DNA of 64,000 nt from Streptosporangium amethystogenes (lineage in GTDB: Bacteria > Actinomycetota > Actinomycetes > Streptosporangiales > Streptosporangiaceae). The stretch is taken from positions 434,001 to 498,000 of the forward strand of contig NZ_JOEQ01000004.1 in assembly GCF_000721075.1 (NCBI RefSeq), written 5' to 3'. Shown here in pieces: positions 52,475 through 62,373 of this stretch. Both the position numbers and the translations under genes were made by a program. Below the pieces are notes generated by a model. That model worked only from the letters and a program-made list of their open reading frames with translations, was not told where the DNA came from and did not search any database. Numbering within the stretch: position 1 is the first letter of the stretch; each line of letters begins with the position of its first letter.

Positions 52475-53383
52475 TCACACACGCAGGTGGCGGCGGAGCG
52501 TGAAGAACGAGGCCAGCACACAGATGAGCACGCCGAAGACCATGGTGACACTGATCACCGAGGCGACGGTCTCCCAGGAGAGCTGGCTGTTGGGAGAGAG
52601 GTAGAGCTGCACCCCGTCGAAGAGGAAGACCTTGCTGATGATCAGCATCACCGCGGCCACCACGCCGCCGAGCAGGCCGGCGATGACGCCCTCCATCACG
52701 AACGGGAGCTGGATGTAGAGGTTCGAGGCACCCACCAGGCGCATGATGCCGGTCTCACGCCTGCGGCTGAACGCGGAGAGCCTGACGGTGTTACCGATCA
52801 GTAGGAAGGTGGCGAACACCAGGATGATCGCCACTGTCATCGCCGACCAGCGGAGCTTCTCCAGCAGCCCGAAGAACTTCTCCAGGAGCTCCTTCTGGTT
52901 GACCACGTTGGAGACGCCCGGGGCACCCTTGACCGCCTCGATCACCGGCCCGTAGGCCTCCGGGTCCTTGAGCTTGACCCGCAGCGACTCCGGCATGTCC
53001 TCGACCTGGATGGCCGAGAGCAGCACGGTGTTGTTGGCGTTCTGGTTCCGGAAGTTCTTGTAGGCTTCGGCCGCGTTCTCCACGGTGACCTGCTGGACCT
53101 GAGGCATGGCCTCGATGGTCGCCTTCAGCTCGGCCTGCTCCTGGGCGTTGACGCCACCGCTGCCCTTGCACTGCGGGAAGGGGTCGTTCTTCTTGCACAG
53201 GAAGACCGAGACCTCGACCTTGTCCGCCCAGAAGTCCTTCATGCTGGAGATCTGGGAGTTGATCATCAGACCGACGCCCAGCAACGCCATGCCGATCGCC
53301 ACGGTCACGATGACCGCGATGGTCATCGTGAGGTTGCGGCGGAGGCCGATCCAGACCTCGGAGAAGATGAAGTTTGCCCGCAT
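52475..53383 (-). CDS. ftsX: Cell-division ABC transporter permease FtsX
   Basis: 302 residues from ATG 53383 (MRANFIFSEVWIGLRRNLTM) with AGGAAGAG upstream. Four membrane helices: TM1 (TIAVIVTVAIGMALLGVGLMI), a ~130-residue outer loop with a Cys pair (FLCKKNDPFPQCKG), then TM2-TM4 with SRRRETGIMRLVGASNLYIQLPFVMEG as the ATPase-coupling segment. With FtsE it transmits ATP hydrolysis to peptidoglycan hydrolases during division or elongation. 31 bp downstream of ftsE. Confidence 0.95.
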   Translation of the reverse strand: MRANFIFSEVWIGLRRNLTMTIAVIVTVAIGMALLGVGLMINSQISSMKDFWADKVEVSVFLCKKNDPFPQCKGSGGVNAQEQAELKATIEAMPQVQQVTVENAAEAYKNFRNQNANNTVLLSAIQVEDMPESLRVKLKDPEAYGPVIEAVKGAPGVSNVVNQKELLEKFFGLLEKLRWSAMTVAIILVFATFLLIGNTVRLSAFSRRRETGIMRLVGASNLYIQLPFVMEGVIAGLLGGVVAAVMLIISKVFLFDGVQLYLSPNSQLSWETVASVISVTMVFGVLICVLASFFTLRRHLRV

Positions 53384-53414
53384 GCTCTTCCTGTCGCTCT
53401 TTCCGGTCCTGGTG

Positions 53415-54104
53415 TCAGTACGCCTGGCCGTACACGCCCCGCGACTGGTCACGGACGATCTTGCCGTCCTCCAGTTCCACCACCCGCTTGCGCATGGAGT
53501 CGACGATGGCCGCGTCGTGCGTGGCCATGACGACAGTGGTGCCGGTCCGGTTGATCCGGTCGAGCACCTTCATGATGCCGATGCTCGTCGCAGGGTCGAT
53601 GTTTCCGGTCGGCTCGTCGGCCAGCAGGATCATCGGCCGGTTGACGAACGCCCGGGCCATCGCGACCCGCTGCTGCTCGCCACCGGACAGCTCGTCGGGC
53701 ATCCGGTGTGCCTTGCCTTCAAGGCCGACGAGCTCGACGACCTCGGGGACCACCTTACGGATGAAACGCCGTGGCTTGCCGATCACCTCCAGAGCGAACG
53801 CGACATTTTCATACACGTTCTTGTTCGGGAGCAGCCGGAAGTCCTGGAAGACACAGCCGATCCGGCGGCGCAGGTGCGGGATCTTGAAGTTGGACAGTCG
53901 GGCGAGGTCCTTGCCGGCCACGTGGATCGCGCCCGAGTTGGGGCGCTCCTCCTTCAGGACCAGGCGGAGAAAGGTCGATTTCCCGGACCCCGAGGGGCCG
54001 ACCAGGAACACGAACTCGCCCTTGTCGACATCGACGCTGACGTGGTCCAACGCGGGCCGGTTCTGGTTCGCGTAGACCTTGGTGACATTATCAAAATGGA
54101 TCAC
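53415..54104 (-). CDS. ftsE: Cell-division ATP-binding protein FtsE
   Basis: 229 residues from GTG 54104 ([19 protein letters not shown]), the usual FtsE length; longer frames run through the promoter. Walker [36 protein letters not shown] Q-loop region ([19 protein letters not shown]), signature [14 protein letters not shown], Walker [14 protein letters not shown], switch His in [11 protein letters not shown]. Upstream is a TAGACT -10-like box in a repeated CCCCCTAGACTGG word, which would place the start of transcription about ten bases before the GTG. Confidence 0.96.
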   Translation of the reverse strand: MIHFDNVTKVYANQNRPALDHVSVDVDKGEFVFLVGPSGSGKSTFLRLVLKEERPNSGAIHVAGKDLARLSNFKIPHLRRRIGCVFQDFRLLPNKNVYENVAFALEVIGKPRRFIRKVVPEVVELVGLEGKAHRMPDELSGGEQQRVAMARAFVNRPMILLADEPTGNIDPATSIGIMKVLDRINRTGTTVVMATHDAAIVDSMRKRVVELEDGKIVRDQSRGVYGQAY

Positions 54105-54121
54105 GGGCGCATCACGGCATG

Positions 54122-54253
54122 CCAGTCTAGGGGGTAGGACGGTCGCAGGAGTGGCAGAGGGCCACTTCCACCTCTCGCCGGTCGGGGGGCGCCGGTCATT
54201 TGCGCTTGATCGACGTTCCGGTTGGCCGGTGCCCAGTCTAGGGGGAAGACTGG
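54122..54253. promoter_or_regulatory. Repeated CCAGTCTAGGGGG box in the ftsE promoter region
   Basis: The 13-mer CCAGTCTAGGGGG occurs at 54122-54134 and again at 54233-54245. The second copy is part of a perfect hairpin CCAGTCT-AGGGGGA-AGACTGG (54233-54253). On the minus strand each copy contains TAGACT, a good actinobacterial -10 hexamer, so two stacked ftsE promoters, or a promoter and an operator copy, are possible. Confidence 0.5.
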
Positions 54254-54340
54254 CATGGAACGTCCATAACGGAAACAAAACGATTCGGCGCCCGGTAACG
54301 ACCGGATAAAGTGGTTCTGACCTCGAAGAGGGAGGACGGC

Positions 54341-54532
54341 ATGAGCTGTGAAGACCTGGTCTGCGCGGGGTGCGCTCACCCCGTGGCCGAGGGCCGCTGC
54401 CCCCGCTGCCGCGCATACCGCGCTCAACACCACCACGGCCCGTTCGGCGGCATGACCCCCGCGTTCATCGCGCTGGTGCTGATCGCGCTCCTCTTCCTCA
54501 CCCTGGCCCTGAGACACCTCAGCGGGGCCTGA
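54341..54532 (+). CDS. Small zinc-ribbon plus single-helix membrane protein
   Basis: 63 residues from ATG 54341 with GGAGG five bases upstream. A four-Cys ribbon (CEDLVCAGC...[12 protein letters not shown]) precedes one C-terminal membrane helix ([19 protein letters not shown]). Divergent from ftsE and convergent with prfB. I know of no assigned function; the layout suggests a membrane-tethered metal-binding or nucleic-acid-binding peptide. Confidence 0.7.
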   Translation: MSCEDLVCAGCAHPVAEGRCPRCRAYRAQHHHGPFGGMTPAFIALVLIALLFLTLALRHLSGA

Positions 54533-54608
54533 CGGCGCCCCTGCGGGGCAAAGGACGGGAAGACACGGCTCACGGACGTCCGAGGCGCCCGTGAGGCGCG
54601 GACGCGGC

Positions 54609-55730
54609 CTACCCGCCCTCGACGCCCGCCTCCTGGCGGCGGGTCCAGCGGATCTCGGCCTCGATGAAGCCGTCCAGGTCCCCGTCGAGCACCGCGCTCG
54701 GGTTGCCCGCCTCGGCGCCCGTCCGCAGGTCCTTGACGATCTGGTAGGGGTGCAGCACGTAGTTACGGATCTGGGTGCCCCACGACGTGGTCGACTCGCC
54801 CCGGATCTCGTTCAGCGCCGCCGCCTCCTCCTGCCGCTTGCGCTCCAGCAGCTTGGACTGCAGGACCGCCATCGCGGTCGCCTTGTTCTGCAGCTGCGAG
54901 CGCTCGTTCTGGCAGGAGACCACGATGCCGGTGGGCAGGTGGGTCAGCCGGACCGCGGAGTCGGTCGTGTTGACGCCCTGGCCGCCGGGGCCCGAGGAGC
55001 GGTAGACGTCGACGCGCAGGTCGTCCTCGTTGATGTCGATGTGGTCCGTCGTCTCGACGACCGGCACCACGTCGACGCCCGCGAAGGAGGTCTGGCGGCG
55101 GCCCTGGTTGTCGAACGGGCTGATCCGGACCAGGCGGTGCGTGCCGTGCTCGCCACGGAGGGTGCCGTACGCGTACGGCGCCTTGACCGTGAAGGTCGTC
55201 GACTTGATCCCGGCCTCCTCCGCGTAGGAGGTCTCGTAGACGTCCGTCGGGTAGCCCCTGCGCTCGGCCCAGCGCAGGTACATCCGCTGGAGCATCTGGG
55301 CCCAGTCGGCGGCGTCCACGCCACCGGCCTGGGACTGGATGGTGACGACCGCCTCGCGGGCGTCGTACTCGCCGGACAGCAGGGTGCGGACCTCCAGCGC
55401 GCCGATGTCGCTCTTCAGGGACGCCAGCTCGCGCTCGGCCTCCTGCTGGGTGTCCTCGTCGTCCTCGGAGGCGGCCAGCTCGTACAGCACGGAGAGGTCC
55501 TCAAGCCGCCGCACCAGCGACTCGACCCTGTTGACCTCGCCCTGGAGGTAGGAGAGCTTGCTGGTGACCTTCTGTGCGCGTTCCTGGTCGTTCCACAGGT
55601 CCGGCGCGGCGGCCTGATCCTCCAGCTCCTCGATCTGCTTGCGAATCGCGCCGAGGTCGAGCACGTCCTGGATGCTGTTCAGCGTCCCGGTAAGCTCGTT
55701 GATCTGTTCTGCCGGATCGATGAGTGCCAC
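54609..55730 (-). CDS. prfB: Peptide chain release factor 2
   Basis: 373 residues from ATG 55730. The stop-codon recognition tripeptide appears as SPF in [21 protein letters not shown] and the peptidyl-hydrolysis motif GGQ in [25 protein letters not shown]-terminal coiled-coil domain 1 covers residues 1-110. Codons 20-30 read through without a TGA and shift site, as usual in actinobacteria. It terminates translation at UGA and UAA. Heads the conserved prfB-ftsE-ftsX-smpB order. Confidence 0.97.
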   Translation of the reverse strand: MALIDPAEQINELTGTLNSIQDVLDLGAIRKQIEELEDQAAAPDLWNDQERAQKVTSKLSYLQGEVNRVESLVRRLEDLSVLYELAASEDDEDTQQEAERELASLKSDIGALEVRTLLSGEYDAREAVVTIQSQAGGVDAADWAQMLQRMYLRWAERRGYPTDVYETSYAEEAGIKSTTFTVKAPYAYGTLRGEHGTHRLVRISPFDNQGRRQTSFAGVDVVPVVETTDHIDINEDDLRVDVYRSSGPGGQGVNTTDSAVRLTHLPTGIVVSCQNERSQLQNKATAMAVLQSKLLERKRQEEAAALNEIRGESTTSWGTQIRNYVLHPYQIVKDLRTGAEAGNPSAVLDGDLDGFIEAEIRWTRRQEAGVEGG

Positions 55731-55828
55731 GTCTGTAAAGGGTACGCGACCTTCGCACCCGATCGTGTACGGGACTCTCCCCCACCATGGCTAGCATGGC
55801 CCGCATCGGGGAGCATCGGGAGGTGGAC

Positions 55829-56902
55829 GTGCGCGGACACAGGCGCAGGGGCGTGCTCGCGCTCGCGCTGGCGCTGGTCGCCGCGACCTCGGGGTGTTCC
55901 GATTCCCGTTCCGTCTCCGGTGACGCGCGGCCGGGGCGGAGCCCGTCGGGATCTCCGGCCGGTGACACCTCGGCCGCCCGCCCCACGACGACGCCGTCGC
56001 TCCCGGCACCTCCGGTCACGCTCGACGAGGCCGCGAAGGCCCTGGCCGGCCTCCTGGGCGCCGACGGGGTGCTGGGCGCGGCGACACCGCAGCTGGACGT
56101 CGACCGCAGGCTCATGCTGGAGCAGACCCGCGACGGACAGCAGGCCCTCACCGCGGCGGCCTTCAGCGGCTCCGTCGAGGCGCTTCCCCCGTACACCTGG
56201 GGCACCCCCGAGCTGCTGGTCCCGCGCGTGCAGGAGGGACCCCGCTGGTTCACCGCGATCGTGGACCGCCGGGAGCCCTCCGGCAAGGTCCGTACCGCCG
56301 TGCTGACCCTCATCCGACAGGGTGGGGAGGACTGGCGGCTCAGCTCGACCTCGTTGCTCGACGAGGGCGTCAGGCCCCCCGAGGTCGCCAAGGACGCCGA
56401 CGGGTACGCGACGGCGCTGGGCGAGGAGGACGCGACCGTGGCGATCAGCCCGCGGCTCATGGCCCCGCTGCACGCGACCTCGGCCGAGGAGGGCGAGCGC
56501 GGGTTCGCGGCCGGGCTGATCGAGAAGAGCCCGCACACGACCGGCTTCGCCGACGAGATCGCGAAGCGGCGCACGGACGGGAAGAGCGCGTGCCTGGGCT
56601 ACGACTCGATCTTCGCCGCGAGCAGCTATCCGGTGCACGCGTTGCGCACCGCCGACGGCGGCGCGCTGGTCGTCTACTCACTGATCAGGACGACGACCAG
56701 AAGCGTCAAGATCGATCCGTGCGCGTCGGACGCCCGTATCCCGCCGGACGCCAGGAAGCTGACGACCGAGAGCTTCATCCGTGAGGAACTGCGCACCGTG
56801 GAGACGCAGCTGTACGTGAGCACGGTCCCGGCCAAGGACAGCGGCCGGCCCGCCAGGGTCATCGGCTACCTGGGCGGCCTCACGAAGGTCATCGTGAGCT
56901 GA
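55829..56902 (+). CDS. Lipoprotein of unknown function
   Basis: 357 residues from GTG 55829, with GGGAGG five bases upstream; an ATG at 55787 is the alternative. Basic n-region, hydrophobic LALALALVAATSGC lipobox, a Ser/Pro/Thr linker, then a ~290-residue domain (VTLDEAAKALAGLLG, PYTWGTPELLVPRVQEGPRWFTAIVDR, VYSLIRTTTRSVKIDPC). The last part carries two Cys about 100 residues apart (ACLGYDSIF, IDPCASDAR), possibly disulfide-linked. Resembles generic actinobacterial 'DUF'-type lipoproteins; I cannot name it. Divergent from prfB. Confidence 0.75.
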   Translation: MRGHRRRGVLALALALVAATSGCSDSRSVSGDARPGRSPSGSPAGDTSAARPTTTPSLPAPPVTLDEAAKALAGLLGADGVLGAATPQLDVDRRLMLEQTRDGQQALTAAAFSGSVEALPPYTWGTPELLVPRVQEGPRWFTAIVDRREPSGKVRTAVLTLIRQGGEDWRLSSTSLLDEGVRPPEVAKDADGYATALGEEDATVAISPRLMAPLHATSAEEGERGFAAGLIEKSPHTTGFADEIAKRRTDGKSACLGYDSIFAASSYPVHALRTADGGALVVYSLIRTTTRSVKIDPCASDARIPPDARKLTTESFIREELRTVETQLYVSTVPAKDSGRPARVIGYLGGLTKVIVS

Positions 56903-56907
56903 CCGGT

Positions 56908-56939
56908 CCGCCCGGGTCCCCCGCGAGGGACCCGGGCGG
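56908..56939. terminator. Bidirectional hairpin terminator between convergent genes
   Basis: CCGCCCGGGTCCC (56908-56920) and GGGACCCGGGCGG (56927-56939) form a perfect 13-bp stem with a 6-nt loop, filling the 42-bp gap between the lipoprotein stop and the glutamate dehydrogenase stop. Confidence 0.8.
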
Positions 56940-56944
56940 GCGGC

Positions 56945-59900
56945 TCACGCCTCGGCGTGCGGGAGGTTGACGGTGGCCGCCAGCGTGCGGATCGCGCGCA
57001 GCGCCACCGACAGGGTCGCGAGGTCGAAGTTGTCGCTCTCCCAGATCTCCGACAGGGTCTGCTTCGCCCGCGAGACCGCGGCCGAGTTGGCCTCGGCCCA
57101 GCGCGCCAGGCGCTCCTCGGGCGACAGCCCCGGCGCGCTGTGCACCAGGACGTTGTGGGTGAGCGTCGCGTGCGCGGCGTAGAGGTCGTCGCGGAGCGCG
57201 GCCCGCGCCATGGAGTTCCAGCGGCTGTCCCTGGGCAGCGCGATGACGCGCTCGCGCAGCCTGGAGAGCTGAAGCCGGTCGGCGAGGTCGAAGTAGACCT
57301 CGGCGACGTCGTGCACCGGCCTGTCGGTGCGTGCGGCCACCTCGACCAGATCGAACGTGGAGTAGGCGGGCACCATCGCGGCGACGCGCTCGGCCAGCTC
57401 GGCGGGGACGCCCCGGGAGACGAAACCGTCGCGCCGCTCCTCGAACGCGACCAGATCGGTCCCGGTCAGCAGCTTGGGCAGGTGCGGCAGCAGGCCGTTC
57501 ATGCCCTTGCCGAAGAAGTCGACCGTGGAGGCCAGGTCCAGCGGCGGGCGCCGGTTGCCCAGCAGCCACCTGGTGCCCCGCTCGACGAGCTTGCGGGCCT
57601 CCAGCTCCATGGCGATCTGGGCGGAGGTGTCGACCTTGTTGTCCAGTTCCTCGATCTGGCGCCAGAGGCTGGGCAGGTCGAAGACCTCGCGCGTCACCAG
57701 GTAGGCGCGGGCGATGTCGGGAGTGGACGCGCCGCTCTCCTCGCCGAGGCGGAACATGAAGGTGGTCCCGCTGGAGTTGACCAGGTCGTTCACCACCCCG
57801 GTGGTGATGATCTCCCTCCGGAGCGGGTGGGTGTCCATGTGGGCGCGCACCTCCCCGTCACGCAGCGCCGAAGGGAAGTAGGACACCAGCCAGGACGTCA
57901 GGTAGGGGTCGTCCGGCAGGTCGGAGGCGAGGATCTCGGCGTCGGTCACCAGCTTGGTGTAGGCCAGCAGCACCGAGAACTCCGGGGCGGTGAGCCCGAT
58001 CCCGGCCTGGCGGCGCTCGGCGAGCGTCTTGTCCGACGGCAGGAACTCCAGCTCCCGGTTGAGCAGGCCGGCCCGCTCCAGCTTGCGCAGCTGGCGTGAG
58101 TGGATGTGCAGCATGTCGGTCGCCTGCTCGCGGGCGGCGGCCAGCACCACGTTCTGGTCGTAGTTGTCACGCAGGACCAGCTGGGCCACCTCGTCGGTCA
58201 TGTCCAGGAAGAGCTGGTTGCGCCGCTTATCGGTGAGCTCCCCCTCCCGGATCGCCCGGTCCAGGAGGATCTTGATGTTGACCTCGTGGTCGGAGGTGTC
58301 CACACCGGCGGAGTTGTCGATGAAGTCGGTGTTGATCAGCCCGCCGTTGAGCGCGAACTCTATCCGGGCGAGCTGGGTGAAGCCCAGGTTGCCGCCCTCG
58401 CCGATCACCCTGCAGCGCAGCTCGGCGGCGGTGACCCGCAGGCCGTCGTTGGCCTTGTCGCCGACGTCGGCGTTGGACTCGCTCGACGCCCTGACGTAGG
58501 TGCCGATGCCGCCGTTCCACAGCAGGTCGACCGGTGCCCGCAGGATGGCGCTGATCAGGTCGGCCGGGGCCAGCGACGTCACGTCGTCGTCGAGGCCGAG
58601 CGCGGTGCGCATCTGCGCGGAGACCGGGATCGACTTGGCCGTACGGGGCCAGACGCCGCCTCCGGCGGAGATGAGCGAGGCGTCGTAGTCGGCCCATGAG
58701 CTGCGGGGCAGCGCGAACAGCCGGGCGCGCTCGGCGTGGCTCCGGGCGACGTCCGGGTGGGGGTCGACGAAGACGTGCCGGTGGTCGAACGCCGCGACCA
58801 GCCGGATGTGCTGGGAGAGCAGCATGCCGTTACCGAACACGTCGCCGGACATGTCGCCGATTCCGGCCACGGTGAAGTCGGTGTTCTGGATGTCGACACC
58901 GGTCGTGCGGAAGTGGTACTTGACCGACTCCCAGGCGCCTCGGGCGGTGATGCCCATGGCCTTGTGGTCGTAGCCGATCGAGCCGCCGGAGGCGAAGGCG
59001 TCACCCAGCCAGAAGCCGTACTCCTTGGACACGGCGTTGGCGATGTCGGAGAAGGTCGCGGTGCCCTTGTCCGCGGCGACCACCAGGTAGGTGTCGTCCT
59101 CGTCGTGCCTGACCACGTCGGCGGGCGGGACGACCTGGCCGTCGACGAGGTTGTCCGTGAGGTCGAGCAGACCGGAGATGAACATCCGGTAGCAGGCGAT
59201 GCCCTCGTTCAGGGTGTCCTCCCGCGACCCCGACTTTGGCGGATTTTTGACGACAAAGCCACCCTTGGAGCCAGTGGGAACGATGACGGTGTTTTTCACC
59301 ATCTGCGCCTTCACCAGCCCGAGCACTTCGGTGCGGAAGTCCTCCATCCGGTCCGACCAGCGCAACCCACCTCGCGCGACCTTGCCGAACCGCAGGTGAA
59401 CACCCTCGACCCGGGGCGAGTAGACGAACACCTCGAACTTCGGCCGGGGCAGCGGCAGCACGCTGATCGACGGCGAGTCCAGCTTCAGGCTGACGTACGG
59501 CTTGCGCTCACCGTCGACCCGCTGGAAGTAGTTGGTCCGCAGGGTGGCCCCGATCATCTCCAGGTAGGCCCGCAGGATCCGGTCCTCGTCCAGGGAGGCC
59601 ACCTCGTCCAGGGCCGCGAGGATCTCCTCGTGCAGCGCGTCGGCCAGGTCCGCGCGGACCTCCACCGGGCGCCGGGGGTTGAGCCTGGCCTCGAACAGGC
59701 GCACCAGCAACCGCGCGAGCCGCACGTTGCCCATCAGCACCCGCTCGATGTACTGCTGGCTGAACGTGGTGCCCGCCTGGCGCAGGTACCTGGCGTAGAC
59801 GCGCAGGATCTCGGCCTGCTCCCAGGTCAGGCCTGCGGTCAGGACCAGCCCGTTGAACCCGTCGCTCTCCACCCGCCCGGCCCACAGGGCGCCGAACGCG

Positions 59901-61825
59901 TCCTGGAAGAGCCGCTTGAACTCGTCCCTGTCCACCTCGGGCGAGGGCGTGTAGCGCAGGCCGAAATCGTAGATCCAGGCGTCCTTGGTCGCCGGGTCGT
60001 TGTCGCGGTCGATCTCGTAGGGCCGCTCGTCGACCACCTCCACGCCCATCCGCTGGAGCAGCGGCAACACCCTCGACAGGGAGACGGGCGCGCCGAGGCG
60101 GTAGAGCTTGAAGCGACGCTCTCCCTCCGAGGCGTCGTAGGGCTCGTAGAGGTTCATCCCGATCTCGTCGGAGGAGTTGGCCAACGCCTCCAGGCGGCGC
60201 AGGTCGGCGACCGCCATCCGGGCGGGGAAGTCGGCCTTGTACCCCTCGGGGAACGCCGAGGCGTAGCGGCGGACGAGTCCGGGGGCCTCGTCCTCGGGGC
60301 TCAGCTCGGTGATCGCGGTGGCCAGGTCGTCCTCCCAGGACCTGGTGGCGGCGGCCAGCCTCGCCTCCAGCTCCTCGACGTTCACCGCGTCGGCGTGCAG
60401 CGGCCTGCCGCGCTCACCGCGCACGACCACGTGCAGCCGGGCGAGGGCCGACTCGCCGATCATCGCGCTGTAGTCGAAGGAGGTGCCGCCGAGCGCCCTG
60501 AGCAGGATGTCCTGCATCTTGATGCGGATCTTGGTGGTGTAGCGGTCGCGCGGGAGGTAGATCATGCACGAGACGTAGCGGCCGTAGTCGTCAGGGCGGA
60601 GAAAGACCTTGACCTGCTTGCGCTCGCGGAGCCTGAGCACGCCGAGCGCGATCGGCAGCAGCTGCTCCACCGAGGTCTGGAAGAGCTCGTCCCTGGGGAA
60701 GGTCTCCAGGATCTCGATGAGGTCCTTGCCGTCGTGGCTGTCCGCGGTCAGGCCGGCGAGCACGATCACCTCGGCCAGCTTGCGCCGGAGCACCGGGACG
60801 CGCGAGATCGACTCACTGTAGGCCACGTGGGTGAAGAGGCCGAGGAAGCGCCGCTCACCGACGACCTCGCCCGAGGCGTCGAAGAGCTTGACGCCCACGT
60901 AGTCGAGGTAGGCGGACCGGTGGACCGTGGCACGGGTGTTGGCCTTGGTGATGATCAGCATCTGCTGTTTCTCGCGGGCCTTGGCGCGCAACTCGGGAGG
61001 GAGCGCGGCGAAGCTGCCGGAGTCGGCACGGTCGCTGCGGAGGATGCCTAGCCCGGTCCCGGGCATCGGGTGCAGCCTGTCGCCCTTCTCGCTCTCCTCC
61101 AGGCGGTATTCGCGGTAGCCCAGGAAGGTGAAGTGCCCGTCGGCCAGCCAGCGCATCAGCTCCAGACTGTCCTCCACCCCGGCGGGATCGAGGGGCGGCG
61201 GGTTGGCCGAGATGTCCTCGGCGGTCCGCAGCGCGAGCGCACGCATCTTGACGAAGTCCTCGACGGCGCCGCGCACGTCCTCCAGGACGCGCTGCAGTTC
61301 GGCCTCTATCGACCTGAGCACGGCGGGGTCGGTCTGCCTGTCGATCTCGAAGTGCATCCAGGACTCGGCGAGCAGCTGCCCGGTGACGTCCTCCTGGCCG
61401 CGGCCGAGCAGCTTGCCGGTCATGTCCCTGCGCACCCGCATCTGCGGGTGGATGACCAGGTGGGTGCCGATGTCGTGGCGGTCGAGCTCCATCGTCACCG
61501 AGTCGACGAGGAAGGGCATGTCATCGGTGACGATCTCCACGATGGAGAACCCGGGGTCCCAGCCGTGCTCCTCCAGGCTCGGAGTGTAGGCCCGGACCAG
61601 GGCTCGGCCCTGGGGGCGCTCCCTGGCGAGCTGCCGCTGGGCGATCGCCGGGCCGTACAGATCGACCGGGTTCCGGCTCAGCAGGTCCTCCGGGGCGACA
61701 TGCCGGTAGTAGAGCCGCAGAAAGGCGAGCGCCTCCTCCACGCCCACGTGGTCGCTGCCAGGTGTGTGCGCGCACGTCTCGGCGGCACTCCTCAGCAGCT
61801 CGTCCTTGGCCTCGTCGAGCGGCAT
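56945..61825 (-). CDS. gdh: NAD-specific glutamate dehydrogenase, large (180-kDa) type
   Basis: 1626 residues from ATG 61825, with AAAGGAG upstream; the size equals mycobacterial Rv2476c. The N-terminal half has ACT-like regulatory parts (TPSLEEHGWDPGFSIVEIVTDDMPFLVDSVTMEL). The catalytic domain follows at about 800-1180: FGKVARGGLRWSDRMEDFRTEVLGLVKAQMVKNTVIVPTGSKGGFV (substrate lysines), DDTYLVVAADKGTATFSDIAN (NAD site), GGSIGYDHKAMGITARGAWESVK. The C-terminal part is helical. It deaminates glutamate to 2-oxoglutarate and ammonia with NAD. A perfect 9-bp inverted repeat lies 44-69 bp upstream. Confidence 0.95.
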   Translation of the reverse strand: MPLDEAKDELLRSAAETCAHTPGSDHVGVEEALAFLRLYYRHVAPEDLLSRNPVDLYGPAIAQRQLARERPQGRALVRAYTPSLEEHGWDPGFSIVEIVTDDMPFLVDSVTMELDRHDIGTHLVIHPQMRVRRDMTGKLLGRGQEDVTGQLLAESWMHFEIDRQTDPAVLRSIEAELQRVLEDVRGAVEDFVKMRALALRTAEDISANPPPLDPAGVEDSLELMRWLADGHFTFLGYREYRLEESEKGDRLHPMPGTGLGILRSDRADSGSFAALPPELRAKAREKQQMLIITKANTRATVHRSAYLDYVGVKLFDASGEVVGERRFLGLFTHVAYSESISRVPVLRRKLAEVIVLAGLTADSHDGKDLIEILETFPRDELFQTSVEQLLPIALGVLRLRERKQVKVFLRPDDYGRYVSCMIYLPRDRYTTKIRIKMQDILLRALGGTSFDYSAMIGESALARLHVVVRGERGRPLHADAVNVEELEARLAAATRSWEDDLATAITELSPEDEAPGLVRRYASAFPEGYKADFPARMAVADLRRLEALANSSDEIGMNLYEPYDASEGERRFKLYRLGAPVSLSRVLPLLQRMGVEVVDERPYEIDRDNDPATKDAWIYDFGLRYTPSPEVDRDEFKRLFQDAFGALWAGRVESDGFNGLVLTAGLTWEQAEILRVYARYLRQAGTTFSQQYIERVLMGNVRLARLLVRLFEARLNPRRPVEVRADLADALHEEILAALDEVASLDEDRILRAYLEMIGATLRTNYFQRVDGERKPYVSLKLDSPSISVLPLPRPKFEVFVYSPRVEGVHLRFGKVARGGLRWSDRMEDFRTEVLGLVKAQMVKNTVIVPTGSKGGFVVKNPPKSGSREDTLNEGIACYRMFISGLLDLTDNLVDGQVVPPADVVRHDEDDTYLVVAADKGTATFSDIANAVSKEYGFWLGDAFASGGSIGYDHKAMGITARGAWESVKYHFRTTGVDIQNTDFTVAGIGDMSGDVFGNGMLLSQHIRLVAAFDHRHVFVDPHPDVARSHAERARLFALPRSSWADYDASLISAGGGVWPRTAKSIPVSAQMRTALGLDDDVTSLAPADLISAILRAPVDLLWNGGIGTYVRASSESNADVGDKANDGLRVTAAELRCRVIGEGGNLGFTQLARIEFALNGGLINTDFIDNSAGVDTSDHEVNIKILLDRAIREGELTDKRRNQLFLDMTDEVAQLVLRDNYDQNVVLAAAREQATDMLHIHSRQLRKLERAGLLNRELEFLPSDKTLAERRQAGIGLTAPEFSVLLAYTKLVTDAEILASDLPDDPYLTSWLVSYFPSALRDGEVRAHMDTHPLRREIITTGVVNDLVNSSGTTFMFRLGEESGASTPDIARAYLVTREVFDLPSLWRQIEELDNKVDTSAQIAMELEARKLVERGTRWLLGNRRPPLDLASTVDFFGKGMNGLLPHLPKLLTGTDLVAFEERRDGFVSRGVPAELAERVAAMVPAYSTFDLVEVAARTDRPVHDVAEVYFDLADRLQLSRLRERVIALPRDSRWNSMARAALRDDLYAAHATLTHNVLVHSAPGLSPEERLARWAEANSAAVSRAKQTLSEIWESDNFDLATLSVALRAIRTLAATVNLPHAEA

Positions 61826-62373
61826 GTCGCTCTCACTCCTTTGTGAGGGATTTTGCACATTTTGATAAGGAATCATGTTGAAACTCATGATTCCCGCCAG
61901 GGAGAAAGTGATGTCTCCACACCCGCGTTCCGTTGAGCGGCGCCCTCTTCGGGCCACCCGTTTCCGGTCACGCTCCTCGTTCGGAGACCCGGGGCGCGGA
62001 ACGCCCGCCACACGGTGGCCGTCTCGTCACGGGTGGGTGGGGTTTCGGCCGGTCGCCTCGGCTCGTCATGTGAGCCGAGATCTCTCACCGTCGCCCGTGG
62101 AGAACGGAAGGTCTCCGGGCCGGAGACGACGGGCTCTCCCTGGGAGATAGCGGTAGGACAATCATCCCACAGGGTCGCCTCGGCGAGGCGACGGCGCAGC
62201 CGGGCGAGTCGGGTCTCGCTCCCTGCACCTCGCCCGGCGGGCGGGGCCGTCCGGCCCGCACTCCGCCCATCGGGCTTGGCCCGTGGCACGACACCTCCAG
62301 TGGCCCTTTGCCTCGATCCTCGTTGACCGGGGCACACCACCGTTACTGATATCACCCGAAAACCGGCCAAACG
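61826..62373. promoter_or_regulatory. gdh upstream region with inverted repeat 61869-61894
   Basis: 548 bp without a credible gene between gdh and the anti-sigma gene. Near gdh, GGAATCATG (61869-61877) and CATGATTCC (61886-61894) form perfect 9-bp arms around TTGAAACT, within an AT-rich stretch, and likely act as operator or leader hairpin. Further away, CTCGGCTC/GAGCCGAG (62057-62079) is a shorter 8-bp hairpin. The remaining sequence is ordinary high-GC DNA. Confidence 0.5.

Noticed and set aside
55640..55730. Programmed +1 frameshift in prfB
   Set aside because: The frame is continuous from the ATG through the first 30 codons with no in-frame TGA; none is needed.
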